DNA of 64,000 nucleotides from Chryseobacterium sp. (lineage in GTDB: Bacteria > Bacteroidota > Bacteroidia > Flavobacteriales > Weeksellaceae). The notes under the pieces are model-generated. The model was given only the letters and a program-made list of their open reading frames with translations. It was not told the DNA's origin and did no database searches. Positions 25,057-33,935 of the stretch are shown here, piece by piece. The stretch spans positions 151,677 through 215,676 of the forward strand of contig JAITUA010000022.1 in the NCBI GenBank assembly GCA_031286615.1. Reading direction: 5' to 3'. Numbering within the stretch: position 1 is the stretch's first letter; each line of letters opens with the position of its first letter. The position numbers and the translations under genes are program-made.

Positions 25057-26466
25057 ATGAAAATTGAACAAATATATACGGGCTGTCTGGCTCAGGGTGC
25101 CTATTATATTGTATCAGAGAATGAAGCTGCCATTATAGATCCTTTAAGGGAAGTAAAACCTTACCTGGATCGTCTGGAAAAAGACAATGTCACTTTAAAA
25201 TATATTTTTGAAACTCACTTTCACGCTGATTTTGTATCAGGACATTTGGATTTAAGCAAAAAAACAGGTGCTCCGATTGTGTACGGACCTACTGCTGCTC
25301 CTGAATTTGAAGCTATTATTGCTGAAGACAATCAGATTTTTGAGATCGGAAAAGTAAAAATAAAGGTAATGCACACTCCAGGACACACAATGGAGAGCAG
25401 CACTTATCTTTTAATTGATGAAAATGGTGTTGAAACGGCAATTTTCACTGGTGACACCCTGTTTTTAGGTGATGTCGGAAGACCGGACCTTGCACAGAAG
25501 GCAACTAATCTTACTCAGGAAGACCTTGCAGGAATCCTGTATGAGAGTCTACAGAACAAAATTATGCCTCTGGATGACAGCATTACTGTTTATCCGGCTC
25601 ATGGTGCGGGTTCTGCGTGCGGGAAGAATATGCAGAAAGAAACGGTGGATATTTTAGGAAACCAAAAGAAGACCAATTACGCGCTTAATCAACCGGATAA
25701 AGCATCTTTCATCAGAGAAGTTCTTGACGGTTTAACAGCTCCTCCGAAATATTTCGGAATGAATGTAGCATTAAACAAAGGTGGATATGAAAGTCTGGAC
25801 GTTGTAATGAACAAAGGATTACAGCCTGTTGCACCGGAAGATTTTGAAGCTTTGGCTGAAGAAACCGGAGCGTTAATTTTAGATACAAGAGGAGCGGCGG
25901 ACTTCCATAAAGGATTTGTTCCAAACTCTATCAATATAGGATTGAAAGGAGATTTTGCCCCATGGGTAGGAAATCTTATCGTAGATGTAAAACATCCTTT
26001 ATTACTGGTAACAGATGAAGGAACTGAGGAAGAAGTAATTACCAGACTAAGCAGAGTTGGTTTTGATAATGTAGTAGGATATCTGAAAGGAAGTTTTGAA
26101 GGCTGGAAAAATGCAGGCAAAGAAACCGATGAGATCAAGAGAATTACCCCGGCTGAATTTGCTGAACAGTTTACAGAAGATGCAAAAGTAATTGATGTAA
26201 GAAAGCTGACTGAATATTCTGCAGAACACATTGATAATGCGTACAACAAGCCATTAGATGCAATTAGTGATTGGGCTCGCACGATTGATGATTCGGAACA
26301 TTTCTTTCTTCACTGTGCAGGCGGATATAGAAGCATGATCGCAGCAAGCATACTTAACTCACACGGAATCAGGAATTTTACTGAAATAGAAGGTGGTTTT
26401 AATGGTATCAAAAAGACGGAAAAATTCCCGACTACAGATTTTGTATGCCAATCCAAAACATCATAA
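25057..26466 (+). CDS. Metallo-beta-lactamase/rhodanese fusion, persulfide dioxygenase-like
   Basis: The 469-residue protein starts at MKIEQIYTGCLAQGAYYI (25057); an in-frame ATG 69 bases earlier adds an unlikely extension. The N-terminal domain (about 1-235) is a non-heme iron metallo-beta-lactamase of the ETHE1 type: THFHADFVSGHLDL, HTPGHTMESS, GDTLFLGDVGRPDL, YPAHGAGSACGK. Two rhodanese domains follow. The first (about 265-345) lacks the active Cys (VTDEGT); the second (about 360-460) has it in HCAGGYRS. This is the CstB-like layout that oxidises persulfides in sulfide detoxification. It heads an operon with a rhodanese lipoprotein and a thioredoxin. Confidence 0.9.
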   Translation: MKIEQIYTGCLAQGAYYIVSENEAAIIDPLREVKPYLDRLEKDNVTLKYIFETHFHADFVSGHLDLSKKTGAPIVYGPTAAPEFEAIIAEDNQIFEIGKVKIKVMHTPGHTMESSTYLLIDENGVETAIFTGDTLFLGDVGRPDLAQKATNLTQEDLAGILYESLQNKIMPLDDSITVYPAHGAGSACGKNMQKETVDILGNQKKTNYALNQPDKASFIREVLDGLTAPPKYFGMNVALNKGGYESLDVVMNKGLQPVAPEDFEALAEETGALILDTRGAADFHKGFVPNSINIGLKGDFAPWVGNLIVDVKHPLLLVTDEGTEEEVITRLSRVGFDNVVGYLKGSFEGWKNAGKETDEIKRITPAEFAEQFTEDAKVIDVRKLTEYSAEHIDNAYNKPLDAISDWARTIDDSEHFFLHCAGGYRSMIAASILNSHGIRNFTEIEGGFNGIKKTEKFPTTDFVCQSKTS

Positions 26467-26470
26467 GATC

Positions 26471-26848
26471 ATGAAAATTAAGTTTTGGGGACTTTTTCTA
26501 ATAGTAATTATTACGCTAAGTTCCTGTAAAACAAATCACACAGCTGTCATCCCCCAAGCTAACATCAAAGAAGTAGTTAACAGCTCTGGTGTAACTTTGG
26601 TAGATGTCAGAATTCCAGAACAGTATACTGCAGGAACGGCAAAAAATGCCATCAACATTCCATTAGCAGATATTCAAAACAACATAGAAACCCTGAAGGG
26701 CAAAAAAGTTGTTGTGTTCTGCAATAAAGGAGTTCAGGCAGATCAGGCTATGGAAATCCTGAAGAAAAATGGAGTGGAAGCCTATGATGGCACAAGCTGG
26801 AAGAATGTAAAAGCTATCCAGGACGAAACAACCAAAAAAGCAAACTAA
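26471..26848 (+). CDS. Rhodanese-domain lipoprotein
   Basis: I start at MKIKFWGLFLIVIITLSSC (26471), which gives a lipoprotein signal peptide with Cys19, only 4 bases after the upstream stop. The 126-residue protein carries one rhodanese domain with VTLVDVRIPEQYTAGT and the active-site loop VVFCNKGVQA (catalytic Cys). It probably sits in the periplasm or outer membrane and moves sulfane sulfur between partners. The longer in-frame version starting at 26393 would overlap the preceding gene by 74 bases and is rejected. Confidence 0.88.
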   Translation: MKIKFWGLFLIVIITLSSCKTNHTAVIPQANIKEVVNSSGVTLVDVRIPEQYTAGTAKNAINIPLADIQNNIETLKGKKVVVFCNKGVQADQAMEILKKNGVEAYDGTSWKNVKAIQDETTKKAN

Positions 26849-26860
26849 TAAAACCAAACT

Positions 26861-27160
26861 ATGTCACAAAAATTTCAGGAAATCATTGATTCCGAAAGAC
26901 CTGTACTGATCGATTTTTTCGCAACATGGTGCCAACCTTGTAAAGTACAGTCTTCAGTATTAAATACGGTAAAGGAAAATATTGGAGAACAGGCAAGGAT
27001 CATCAAGGTAGATGTAGACCAATATCCTGCATTAGCAGCTCAATATGGAGTGCGTGGAGTTCCTACTCTTGCGATTTTCAAAAAAGGAGAAATGCTATGG
27101 AAAGAAAGTGGTGTTCATGATGTTAATACATTGACCAATCTTCTACAGCAATATGTTTAG
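26861..27160 (+). CDS. Thioredoxin
   Basis: A 99-residue single thioredoxin domain with FFATWCQPCKVQ (Cys24, Cys27; CQPC instead of CGPC) and the cis-Pro loop GVRGVPTLAIF. There is no signal peptide, so it is cytoplasmic. It is 12 bases after the rhodanese lipoprotein and is likely to reduce persulfide or disulfide products of the other two enzymes. A strong bidirectional terminator follows. Confidence 0.93.
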   Translation: MSQKFQEIIDSERPVLIDFFATWCQPCKVQSSVLNTVKENIGEQARIIKVDVDQYPALAAQYGVRGVPTLAIFKKGEMLWKESGVHDVNTLTNLLQQYV

Positions 27161-27170
27161 ATAAAGACCA

Positions 27171-27210
27171 AAATAAAGGCTGAATTTCAAATGAAATTCA
27201 GCCTTTATTT
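27171..27210. terminator. Bidirectional terminator between convergent genes
   Basis: An 18-bp perfect stem, AAATAAAGGCTGAATTTC and its complement, with a 4-base loop. It serves the thioredoxin (plus) and the nitrilase-like gene (minus). Confidence 0.9.
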
Positions 27211-27214
27211 TTAT

Positions 27215-27967
27215 TTACAATTGCATGGAGAAACTATCCCGGTCATTTAAAAACTGAAAATGTTTTCTGAAATCCTTCAATTCATCCATATTCAATTCTG
27301 CAGAGACCAAATTCCCTTGTTTTTGGGAAATTTCTTTTCCATCACCAAAGAAACAGTGAGAACTTTCCTGATAAAAAAGATCATTTCCGTCCGTTCCTAT
27401 TCTATTTAGGCCAAATACAAAAGATAAATTCTCAATAGCTCTGGCTTTCAACAAATGTTCCCAAGCTCCTACCCTTTTCTCAGGCCAGTTGGCCACATAC
27501 AAAATGGCATCATAATCATCATTATTTCTGGCAAAAACAGGAAAACGGAGATCATAGCAAACCTGAAGAAGGAATCGTATCCCATTATATTCAACAATTA
27601 CTCTCTCCTTACCAGGTGTATAGACTTTATCCTCTCCCGAAAAGGAAAACAGGTGCCTTTTATCATAAAAAGATGTCTCACCATCAGGTTTTACAAAATA
27701 CATTCTGTTGTAAAAGTTTCCGTTTTGTTCTACGGGAGCACTTCCGCAAAAGGCAGCATTTTTATCTTTTGAAAGCATTTTCAAAAATTCCAGTGATTCA
27801 TTATTTCTGTCCGAAACTTCAGAAGCATCCATACAGAAGCCTGTTGAAAACATTTCAGGAAGAAGAAACAGATCTGCTTCCACATTTTGAAGTTCATTTT
27901 CTATGAGTTTAAAATTCTCAGCTTTATTTTTCCAGATGATATCTAAATTAAGCCCTGCCACTTTCAT
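27215..27967 (-). CDS. Nitrilase-superfamily amidohydrolase (omega-amidase like)
   Basis: The 250 residues have the Glu-Lys-Cys triad of the carbon-nitrogen hydrolase superfamily: LFLLPEMFSTGF (Glu), FYDKRHLFSF (Lys) and LLQVCYDLRFPVFARN (Cys). The order and the phrase GEDKVYTPG point to the YafV/Nit2 branch, which hydrolyses alpha-ketoglutaramate and related omega-amides. Cytoplasmic. It is convergent with thioredoxin and divergent from the DUF6646 gene. The substrate cannot be read from the sequence. Confidence 0.88.
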   Translation of the reverse strand: MKVAGLNLDIIWKNKAENFKLIENELQNVEADLFLLPEMFSTGFCMDASEVSDRNNESLEFLKMLSKDKNAAFCGSAPVEQNGNFYNRMYFVKPDGETSFYDKRHLFSFSGEDKVYTPGKERVIVEYNGIRFLLQVCYDLRFPVFARNNDDYDAILYVANWPEKRVGAWEHLLKARAIENLSFVFGLNRIGTDGNDLFYQESSHCFFGDGKEISQKQGNLVSAELNMDELKDFRKHFQFLNDRDSFSMQL

Positions 27968-28189
27968 CTTTTATTCTTTTTAAATTATTACAAATCTGAT
28001 GTATAAAAATACAGCTTTTATGATTACAAAAGGAGAATTAAACCGTTGAAAAAATAGTTTTACCTACAAAAACTGATCTATATTTCTTAATAATTTATTA
28101 AAGTCTTGTCTTTTTATAATACTCTCATTCTTTCGGTTTCATTTTTGATAGAGATATTTTTTATTACTATCCTTAAAAATTTAAAATTT

Positions 28190-28630
28190 ATGAAGAAATT
28201 GTTTTTTATGGTGACGATCTTCTTTTTTGGGGCTATGGCTCAAGCTCAGGCCTGGACAGGAAAGGGAGATCAGAAAATACAACTGGGGCTGAGTGCCTGG
28301 GGATATGGAACCGGAGTAACGGGAACTTACGACTATGGGCTCAATAAACTTATTTCAGTAGGAGCCGGAATTAATGGCTATTTTGACAATTACAAAGACA
28401 ACGATAAGGACAATCGTGTTTTTGTTTTTGGAAGACTAAACTTTCATTTACAGGAAGCACTGAACCTCCCTTCAAAATGGGACATCTACCCTGGTGTAGA
28501 CCTTGGAGTGCTTGGAAAAGACTTTGGTGTTGGAGCGCACATCGGAGCCAGATATTTCTTCACAGAGAAAATAGGGGTATTTGCAGAAGTAGGTAATAAT
28601 GGCAGTCTGGGTGTTTCATTCAATTTATAA
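28190..28630 (+). CDS. DUF6646 family small outer-membrane-barrel-like protein
   Basis: I start at MKKLFFMVTIFFFGAMAQAQ (28190), a signal peptide cleaved after AQAQ; earlier in-frame codons add a hydrophobic stretch with no support. The mature 126 residues alternate hydrophobic and polar positions and end in NGSLGVSFNL, with a terminal Leu after Phe, as in a small 8-strand barrel. The opening WTGKGDQKIQLGLSAWGYG matches DUF6646. Function unknown. Confidence 0.75.
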   Translation: MKKLFFMVTIFFFGAMAQAQAWTGKGDQKIQLGLSAWGYGTGVTGTYDYGLNKLISVGAGINGYFDNYKDNDKDNRVFVFGRLNFHLQEALNLPSKWDIYPGVDLGVLGKDFGVGAHIGARYFFTEKIGVFAEVGNNGSLGVSFNL

Positions 28631-28652
28631 TCAAATCGTCTTTAAATATGAC

Positions 28653-28681
28653 AAAGCTTCTCGTTTCGGGGAGCTTTTTTA
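28653..28681 (+). terminator. Terminator after the DUF6646 gene
   Basis: AAAGCTTCTC, a short loop and GGGGAGCTTTTTT; a stem with one bulge followed by a T-run. Confidence 0.75.
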
Positions 28682-28712
28682 TTTGGCATAGTTTTGATAA
28701 TTGTTACCTTTG
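28682..28712 (+). promoter_or_regulatory. rseP promoter
   Basis: TTTG (28682-28685), exactly 19 bases, then TACCTTTG (28705-28712): a textbook Bacteroidetes sigma-ABfr-type promoter. The start codon is 25 bases beyond. Confidence 0.8.
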
Positions 28713-28736
28713 CAAATTAAAATCTAAAATTTATTA

Positions 28737-30227
28737 ATGGAAATAGCAATCAAACTTTTTCAGTTCATTCTGAGCATCTCTATACTTGTGCTTCTTCATG
28801 AGCTTGGGCATTTTTTACCGGCAATATGGTTCAAGACCAGAGCAGAGAAGTTTTTCCTGTTTTTTGATCCTTACTTCTCCATATTCTCCATGAAGAAAAT
28901 CAACGGAAAATGGCAGTATAAGTTTTTATCAAAGAACCTTCCGGATTCTGAAGTAATAGAGGTAAACGGAAAGAAAGAAGAAGTTCCTATCGATATATCA
29001 AAACTGCCGGATAACGACTGGAGAAAACACCCTGAACAAACCAAATACGGAATCGGATGGCTTCCTTTCGGTGGATATGTAAAAATTGCCGGAATGGTGG
29101 ATGAAAGTATGGATACTGCCCAGATGAAAAAACCGGCAGAACCATGGGAATTCAGATCTAAACCGGCCTGGCAGAGACTTATTATTATGTTGGGAGGAGT
29201 TACAGTTAACTTTTTCCTTGCATGGTTAATCTACAGCTGCCTGTCTTTCTTCAACGGAGAAACTTATACAGATATCACGAAATTCGACAATGGTATTGAA
29301 GCTACTTCGGCAGGAAAGAAAATGGGATTCCAGAATGGTGACAAAATCATCAGTGTAGATGGAAAACCTGCAGAAAGACTTGAAAACACTTCAATCAATA
29401 TTCTTTTAGGAGATCATGTTACTGTAAACAGAAACGGGCAGGAAGTTACTTTCCCGGTAAATGCTGACGGTGTTGCAGATGTTCTTAAGCAGAGAGAAGC
29501 AAAATTGTATATCACTCCAAGAGTTTCTATGGTTATAGATTCATTGGCAACCCCTTCTTCTCAGGCATCAGGTCTTGCAAAAGGGGATAAAATCGTAGGA
29601 ATCAACGGTAAAAAAGCGGCATTCTTTGATGAAGTAAGCACTCTTTTAAGCGAAAACAAAGGTAAAACGATTACTGTAGATGTTGAAAGAAACGGAGTTT
29701 TACAGACTTTACCAGCAGTTTCTGTTGACAAAAACGGAAAACTGGGTGTAGCAATTGATACAAAAAGCATTGCAAAAGCAATCGTAACCAATAAAAAATA
29801 CTCTTTTGGAGAAGCTATTCCAAGAGGATTCACAAGAACTATTGAAGCATTAACTACTCAGGTTAAGCAATTCAAAATTATGTTCAACTCTAAAGTTCAG
29901 GGGTATAAAAACGTAGGAGGTCCTATCGCGATTGTAAAAAATATGCCTGTAGATAAAGATGCAGACGGTAGCTTTAAAATCAACTGGGTTGCTTTCTGGA
30001 GCTTTACAGCAATGTTCTCTGTATGGTTGGCATTCCTGAATCTTATTCCTATTCCGGGGCTTGATGGCGGACACGTTTTATTTACTTTATATGAAATTAT
30101 TGTAGGGAAACCAGTTCCTCAGAAAGTTTTGGAAAATGCACAGATGATTGGAGTTATCTTCCTGTTAGGATTGATGTTACTGATCTTTGGAAGCGACATC
30201 TTCAAGGTATTTACAGGAAAATTATAA
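28737..30227 (+). CDS. rseP: RIP metalloprotease RseP (site-2 protease)
   Basis: An inner-membrane zinc protease that cuts transmembrane segments, classically anti-sigma factors. The 496 residues show HELGH at 21-25 in the first membrane helix, further membrane helices near 150-165 (WQRLIIMLGGVTVNFFLAWLIY), two PDZ-like domains (about 195-245 and 275-335), and the third zinc ligand in NLIPIPGLDGGHVLF. It is about 45 residues longer than E. coli RseP, mainly from an insert after the first helix. It stands alone with its own promoter. Confidence 0.95.
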   Translation: MEIAIKLFQFILSISILVLLHELGHFLPAIWFKTRAEKFFLFFDPYFSIFSMKKINGKWQYKFLSKNLPDSEVIEVNGKKEEVPIDISKLPDNDWRKHPEQTKYGIGWLPFGGYVKIAGMVDESMDTAQMKKPAEPWEFRSKPAWQRLIIMLGGVTVNFFLAWLIYSCLSFFNGETYTDITKFDNGIEATSAGKKMGFQNGDKIISVDGKPAERLENTSINILLGDHVTVNRNGQEVTFPVNADGVADVLKQREAKLYITPRVSMVIDSLATPSSQASGLAKGDKIVGINGKKAAFFDEVSTLLSENKGKTITVDVERNGVLQTLPAVSVDKNGKLGVAIDTKSIAKAIVTNKKYSFGEAIPRGFTRTIEALTTQVKQFKIMFNSKVQGYKNVGGPIAIVKNMPVDKDADGSFKINWVAFWSFTAMFSVWLAFLNLIPIPGLDGGHVLFTLYEIIVGKPVPQKVLENAQMIGVIFLLGLMLLIFGSDIFKVFTGKL

Positions 30228-30253
30228 TTTTTTTAAAATTTTTCTTAAAAATA

Positions 30254-30285
30254 TTTGTAGGGTATAAATATTCGTCCTATATTTG
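30254..30285 (+). promoter_or_regulatory. Promoter of tRNA-Asn copy 1
   Basis: TTTG (30254-30257), 20 bases, TATATTTG (30278-30285). It lies 22 bases before the tRNA 5' end. Confidence 0.75.
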
Positions 30286-30307
30286 CACCACTTAAAACAA
30301 AGGACAT

Positions 30308-30381
30308 TCCTCCTTAGCTCAGTTGGTTAGAGCATCTGACTGTTAATCAGAGGGTCGCTGGTTCGAGCCCAGCAGGAGGAG
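30308..30381 (+). tRNA. tRNA-Asn (GTT), copy 1
   Basis: A 74-nt cloverleaf. The acceptor stem pairs TCCTCCT with AGGAGGA; the D-loop reads AGCTCAGTTGGTTAGAGC; the anticodon GTT is at 30342-30344; the T-arm has GGTTCGAGCC; the discriminator base is G. CCA is not encoded. It is identical over its whole length to the copy at 34792-34865. Confidence 0.97.
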
Positions 30382-30384
30382 CAA

Positions 30385-30414
30385 AAAGACTTACAGAAAT
30401 GTGAGTCTTTTTTT
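30385..30414 (+). terminator. Terminator of tRNA-Asn copy 1
   Basis: AAAGACTTACA, loop GAAA, TGTGAGTCTTT (one wobble) and a T-run. Confidence 0.85.
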
Positions 30415-30679
30415 ATGCTTTAATCTTAGCAATTACACAGCTGCAGCCCAAAAAGACAGATTTTGGTAACTTGTCTTACCTTTTATGAAGTATTAATCTG
30501 CTTCACTGAATATTATCCGCCTTTTCAGCTCTTTTTCATGTAACTATTTCTGTATTCATTCGACTATTCTTTTTTAGAGTTATTCAAAATGCTAAAATTC
30601 TCAGCAAATGAACACTCCTCTACCAAGACAAAGAGTAATAAAACCAACATTATAGTATTGTATCAATACCCATTATACC

Positions 30680-33600
30680 ATGAAGAAAACTATTATTTCG
30701 TTATTAACAGCATTTTCTATTATAGGGATTTCGGCACAGGAAAAGTCTTATTTTTTATCAAGTCCCTCATTGAGCCCCGATGGAAAAACAGCTTATTTCG
30801 CTTATGACGGCGATATCTGGAAAGCAGACTCCAATGGCGGAAACGCTTCAAGAATTACAGCTCTGGACGGAGAAGAGATCAATCCCCGACTGTCACCAGA
30901 TGGAAAATGGCTTGCATTCAGCTCTAACCAATACGGAAATTATGATGTGTATGTAATGCCTGCGGAAGGAGGAACAATCAAGCAGTTAACTTTCCACACC
31001 GGAAGAGACGAAATGGAAAGCTGGGCATGGGACAGCAAAACTATTTATTTTACATCAAGCAGAAATAATAATTTCGGCAGTTTTAAAACTACAATTGAAG
31101 GAAAAACGCCACAAAAGCTCTTCAACAATTATTTTAACAATACCAATGGACTTGTAGAAACTCCTGCAGGAGAATATCTTTTCACCAGCTCTTCAGAAAG
31201 TGCTCATCAGGTACAGCGTAAGCGTTACAAAGGAGAAAACAATCCTGATATTTTAGGATACAACCCAAAAAGCAATTCCTTCAAACAGTATACAAACTAT
31301 GAAGGGAAAGATTTCAACCCAAGCGTAGATAAAAACGGTATTATTTACTTTATTTCCGATGAGAATAACGGGGAATACAATCTTTACAAACTCGAAAATG
31401 GTAAAAAGACTGCCTTAACTCAATTTGACACTTCCATTAAAAAACCTTCAGTTTCTGCAGATGGGTCCAAAGTCATTTTTGAAAAGGATTATCAGCTTTA
31501 TATTTACGATATCCCTTCAAAAAGCTCAAAACCTTTGAATGTTAGCCTGAACGCCAATAAAACACTGGAAAAAGAGCAGAACTTCAATGTGGAAAATAAT
31601 ATTTCCTATTATGATGTCTCTCCGGATGGTAAAAAAATGGCGTTTATAAGCCGTGGAGTTTTATTTGTATCGGATGTTGAAGGAAAATTTGCACAGCAGG
31701 TTTCTGATGGAAAAGAACGTGCAATGGAAGTAAAGTGGCTGAAAGACAACCGCACCCTGCTTTACAGCCAGACCTACAATGGGTACCAAAACTGGTTTAC
31801 GATTCAGGCAGACGGAAAAGGACAGCCAAAACAATTAACAGAAGATTCACGCAACAACCGCAATATAACGCTCAACAGCGATCTTTCAAAAGCGGTTTAC
31901 TTAAGCGGCCGTGATGAAGTAAGACTATTGGATTTAAAAAGTTTCAAATCAACAACCATTGTAAAGGATGAAATCTGGGCTTTCCAAAACTCAAGACCTT
32001 CTTTTTCGCCAAACAATGAATACGTCCTGTTCTCTGCGAAAAGAAACTTTGAACTGGATATTTTCATTTATAATATTAAAAAAGAACAAACTATAAACCT
32101 TACCAATACTGGTGTTTCAGAAGAGGATCCTGTATGGTCACCAAATGGCAAGTATATCTATTTTACCAGTGACAGAACCAATCCGTCTTATCCTTTAGGC
32201 ATGCAGAAGTCTAATATTTACCGCATGGCTTTAGACTGGTTTGATGAACCTTTTAAATCTGAAAAGTTCGATAATCTCTTCACGGAAGAAAAAAAAGAAA
32301 CAAAATCTTCTGATAAAGCGAAGGATAAAGATAAAGACAAGAAAGACAAAAAAGAAGACGACAAAGAAAAAGAGAAAAAGGAAGAGAAAGAACCGGTAAT
32401 CAAAGAACTGAAAGTGAATCCTGAAGATACCTTGGACAGAATCGAACTGGTTACCGACCGATATGGATATCAGGACGATCCTGCAGTTTTCGCTGATGAC
32501 AAAAAGGAAATCCTGTTATTCAACTCTAATCAGGATAATGGAAAAAGACAGTTGTACAAAAAAATATTCACAGATTTTGAGCCTGCCAAATCCGAAAAAG
32601 TTTTCGATAAAGCAGCTTATTATCTTACGAAAAATGAGAAAAACCTGTTTGCCCTGATCGAAGGTAATATTTATAAAACAACAGTTGCAGCATTGAAACC
32701 AGAGAAAATAAGTATTCAGTATAGTTTTAATAAAGATCTGGCTTCAGAATTTACTCAGATGTATGCCGAAGCATGGACTGGTGTAGAAGAAAACTTCTAC
32801 GATGAAAAGTTCCACGGTATTGACTGGAAAGCTAAAAAGGAACAGTATGCCAAATATATCCCATATGTACATAACAGAAATGATCTGAGAATTTTATTAA
32901 ATGATCTTTTAGGAGAGCTTAATTCTTCGCACACTGGGTTTTCCTCAACCGGAAAGGAAGAAGCAATGTTCCTGAACTACTTCACCAACGAAACAGGAAT
33001 TATCTTCAAAAAAGACCAGCCTTATACAGTGGAAAGTATTGTAAGAAAATCTCCTGCTTTCCGTTCCGGAGTCGATATTAAACCAGGAGATCAATTGATT
33101 TCTGTCAACGGAAAAAAAATTGACCCGAACGAAAACCGTGAAACATATTTTACGAGTCCTAAAAAACAGGACGAACTTGTTCTTACTTTCAGCCGTGACG
33201 GTAAAAATATTACCACCAAAGTACATCCTATATCAAACGGAGAATTAAAAGGACTCCTTTACGATGACTGGATTTATAACAACCACCAGCGTGTTGATAA
33301 GCTTAGCAACAACCGTATTGCTTATTCCTGCATGAAAAACATGTCTACGGATGAGCTGGACCGCTTCCTTCTGGATATGGTAGAGCAGGAAAACAGAAAG
33401 GATGCCGTTATTCTTGATCTGCGTTACAATACAGGCGGAAACGTTCATGATAAGGTATTAAATTTCCTTTCTCAGAAGCCTTACTTACAATGGAAATATC
33501 GCGAAGGAAAAATGACGACACAGCCAAACTTTGCTCCTTCCGGAAAACCTATTGTACTTTTGATTAATGAAGCCTCATTAAGTGATGCCGAGATGACTGC

Positions 33601-33868
33601 AGCAGGATTTAAGGCACTAAAACTGGGTAAAATCATAGGCCAGGACACCTATCGCTGGATCATTTTCACTTCAGCCAAAGGTTTGGTAGACGGATCTTCT
33701 TACAGACTGCCTTCGTGGGGAACTTATACTTTAGACGGACAAAATCTTGAAAAAACAGGGGTAAAACCAGACATTTATGTTAAAAACACCTTCATGGACC
33801 GTCTCCAAGACAATGATCCTCAGCTGGAAAGAGCCGTGCAGGAAATCCTTAAAGATTTGAAGAAATAA
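30680..33868 (+). CDS. Tricorn-like S41 family protease, secreted
   Basis: The 1062 residues begin with a signal peptide (MKKTIISLLTAFSIIGISAQ). The N-terminal two thirds are beta-propeller repeats of the PD40/WD40-like type: LSPDGKTAYFAYDGDIW, RLSPDGKWLAFSSN, VSPDGKKMAFIS, WSPNGKYIYFTSD. A highly charged Lys/Asp/Glu linker (about 540-580) follows. Then come the tricorn core domain, a PDZ domain (about 770-850) and the C-terminal S41 protease domain, with AVILDLRYNTGGNVHD and the nucleophile region EASLSDAEMTA. Tricorn trims peptides to short products; a periplasmic location is inferred from the signal peptide. An in-frame start 30589 would be in another frame and is unrelated. Confidence 0.92.
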   Translation: MKKTIISLLTAFSIIGISAQEKSYFLSSPSLSPDGKTAYFAYDGDIWKADSNGGNASRITALDGEEINPRLSPDGKWLAFSSNQYGNYDVYVMPAEGGTIKQLTFHTGRDEMESWAWDSKTIYFTSSRNNNFGSFKTTIEGKTPQKLFNNYFNNTNGLVETPAGEYLFTSSSESAHQVQRKRYKGENNPDILGYNPKSNSFKQYTNYEGKDFNPSVDKNGIIYFISDENNGEYNLYKLENGKKTALTQFDTSIKKPSVSADGSKVIFEKDYQLYIYDIPSKSSKPLNVSLNANKTLEKEQNFNVENNISYYDVSPDGKKMAFISRGVLFVSDVEGKFAQQVSDGKERAMEVKWLKDNRTLLYSQTYNGYQNWFTIQADGKGQPKQLTEDSRNNRNITLNSDLSKAVYLSGRDEVRLLDLKSFKSTTIVKDEIWAFQNSRPSFSPNNEYVLFSAKRNFELDIFIYNIKKEQTINLTNTGVSEEDPVWSPNGKYIYFTSDRTNPSYPLGMQKSNIYRMALDWFDEPFKSEKFDNLFTEEKKETKSSDKAKDKDKDKKDKKEDDKEKEKKEEKEPVIKELKVNPEDTLDRIELVTDRYGYQDDPAVFADDKKEILLFNSNQDNGKRQLYKKIFTDFEPAKSEKVFDKAAYYLTKNEKNLFALIEGNIYKTTVAALKPEKISIQYSFNKDLASEFTQMYAEAWTGVEENFYDEKFHGIDWKAKKEQYAKYIPYVHNRNDLRILLNDLLGELNSSHTGFSSTGKEEAMFLNYFTNETGIIFKKDQPYTVESIVRKSPAFRSGVDIKPGDQLISVNGKKIDPNENRETYFTSPKKQDELVLTFSRDGKNITTKVHPISNGELKGLLYDDWIYNNHQRVDKLSNNRIAYSCMKNMSTDELDRFLLDMVEQENRKDAVILDLRYNTGGNVHDKVLNFLSQKPYLQWKYREGKMTTQPNFAPSGKPIVLLINEASLSDAEMTAAGFKALKLGKIIGQDTYRWIIFTSAKGLVDGSSYRLPSWGTYTLDGQNLEKTGVKPDIYVKNTFMDRLQDNDPQLERAVQEILKDLKK

Positions 33869-33935
33869 GAATTAAATACTGCTCTTATTTTTGCACATAT
33901 TTTGCTTGATAGGATTTATAATTCTATCAAGCAAA

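Noticed and set aside
25689-26282. A 197-codon minus-strand frame opposite the metallo-beta-lactamase/rhodanese gene
   Set aside because: It lies wholly inside a well-supported gene and its sequence is the mirror of that gene's codon pattern.
32285-32400. Lys/Asp/Glu run in the tricorn-like protein as a frameshift or repeat insertion
   Set aside because: The reading frame continues smoothly into conserved domains on both sides; a charged linker at this place is plausible.
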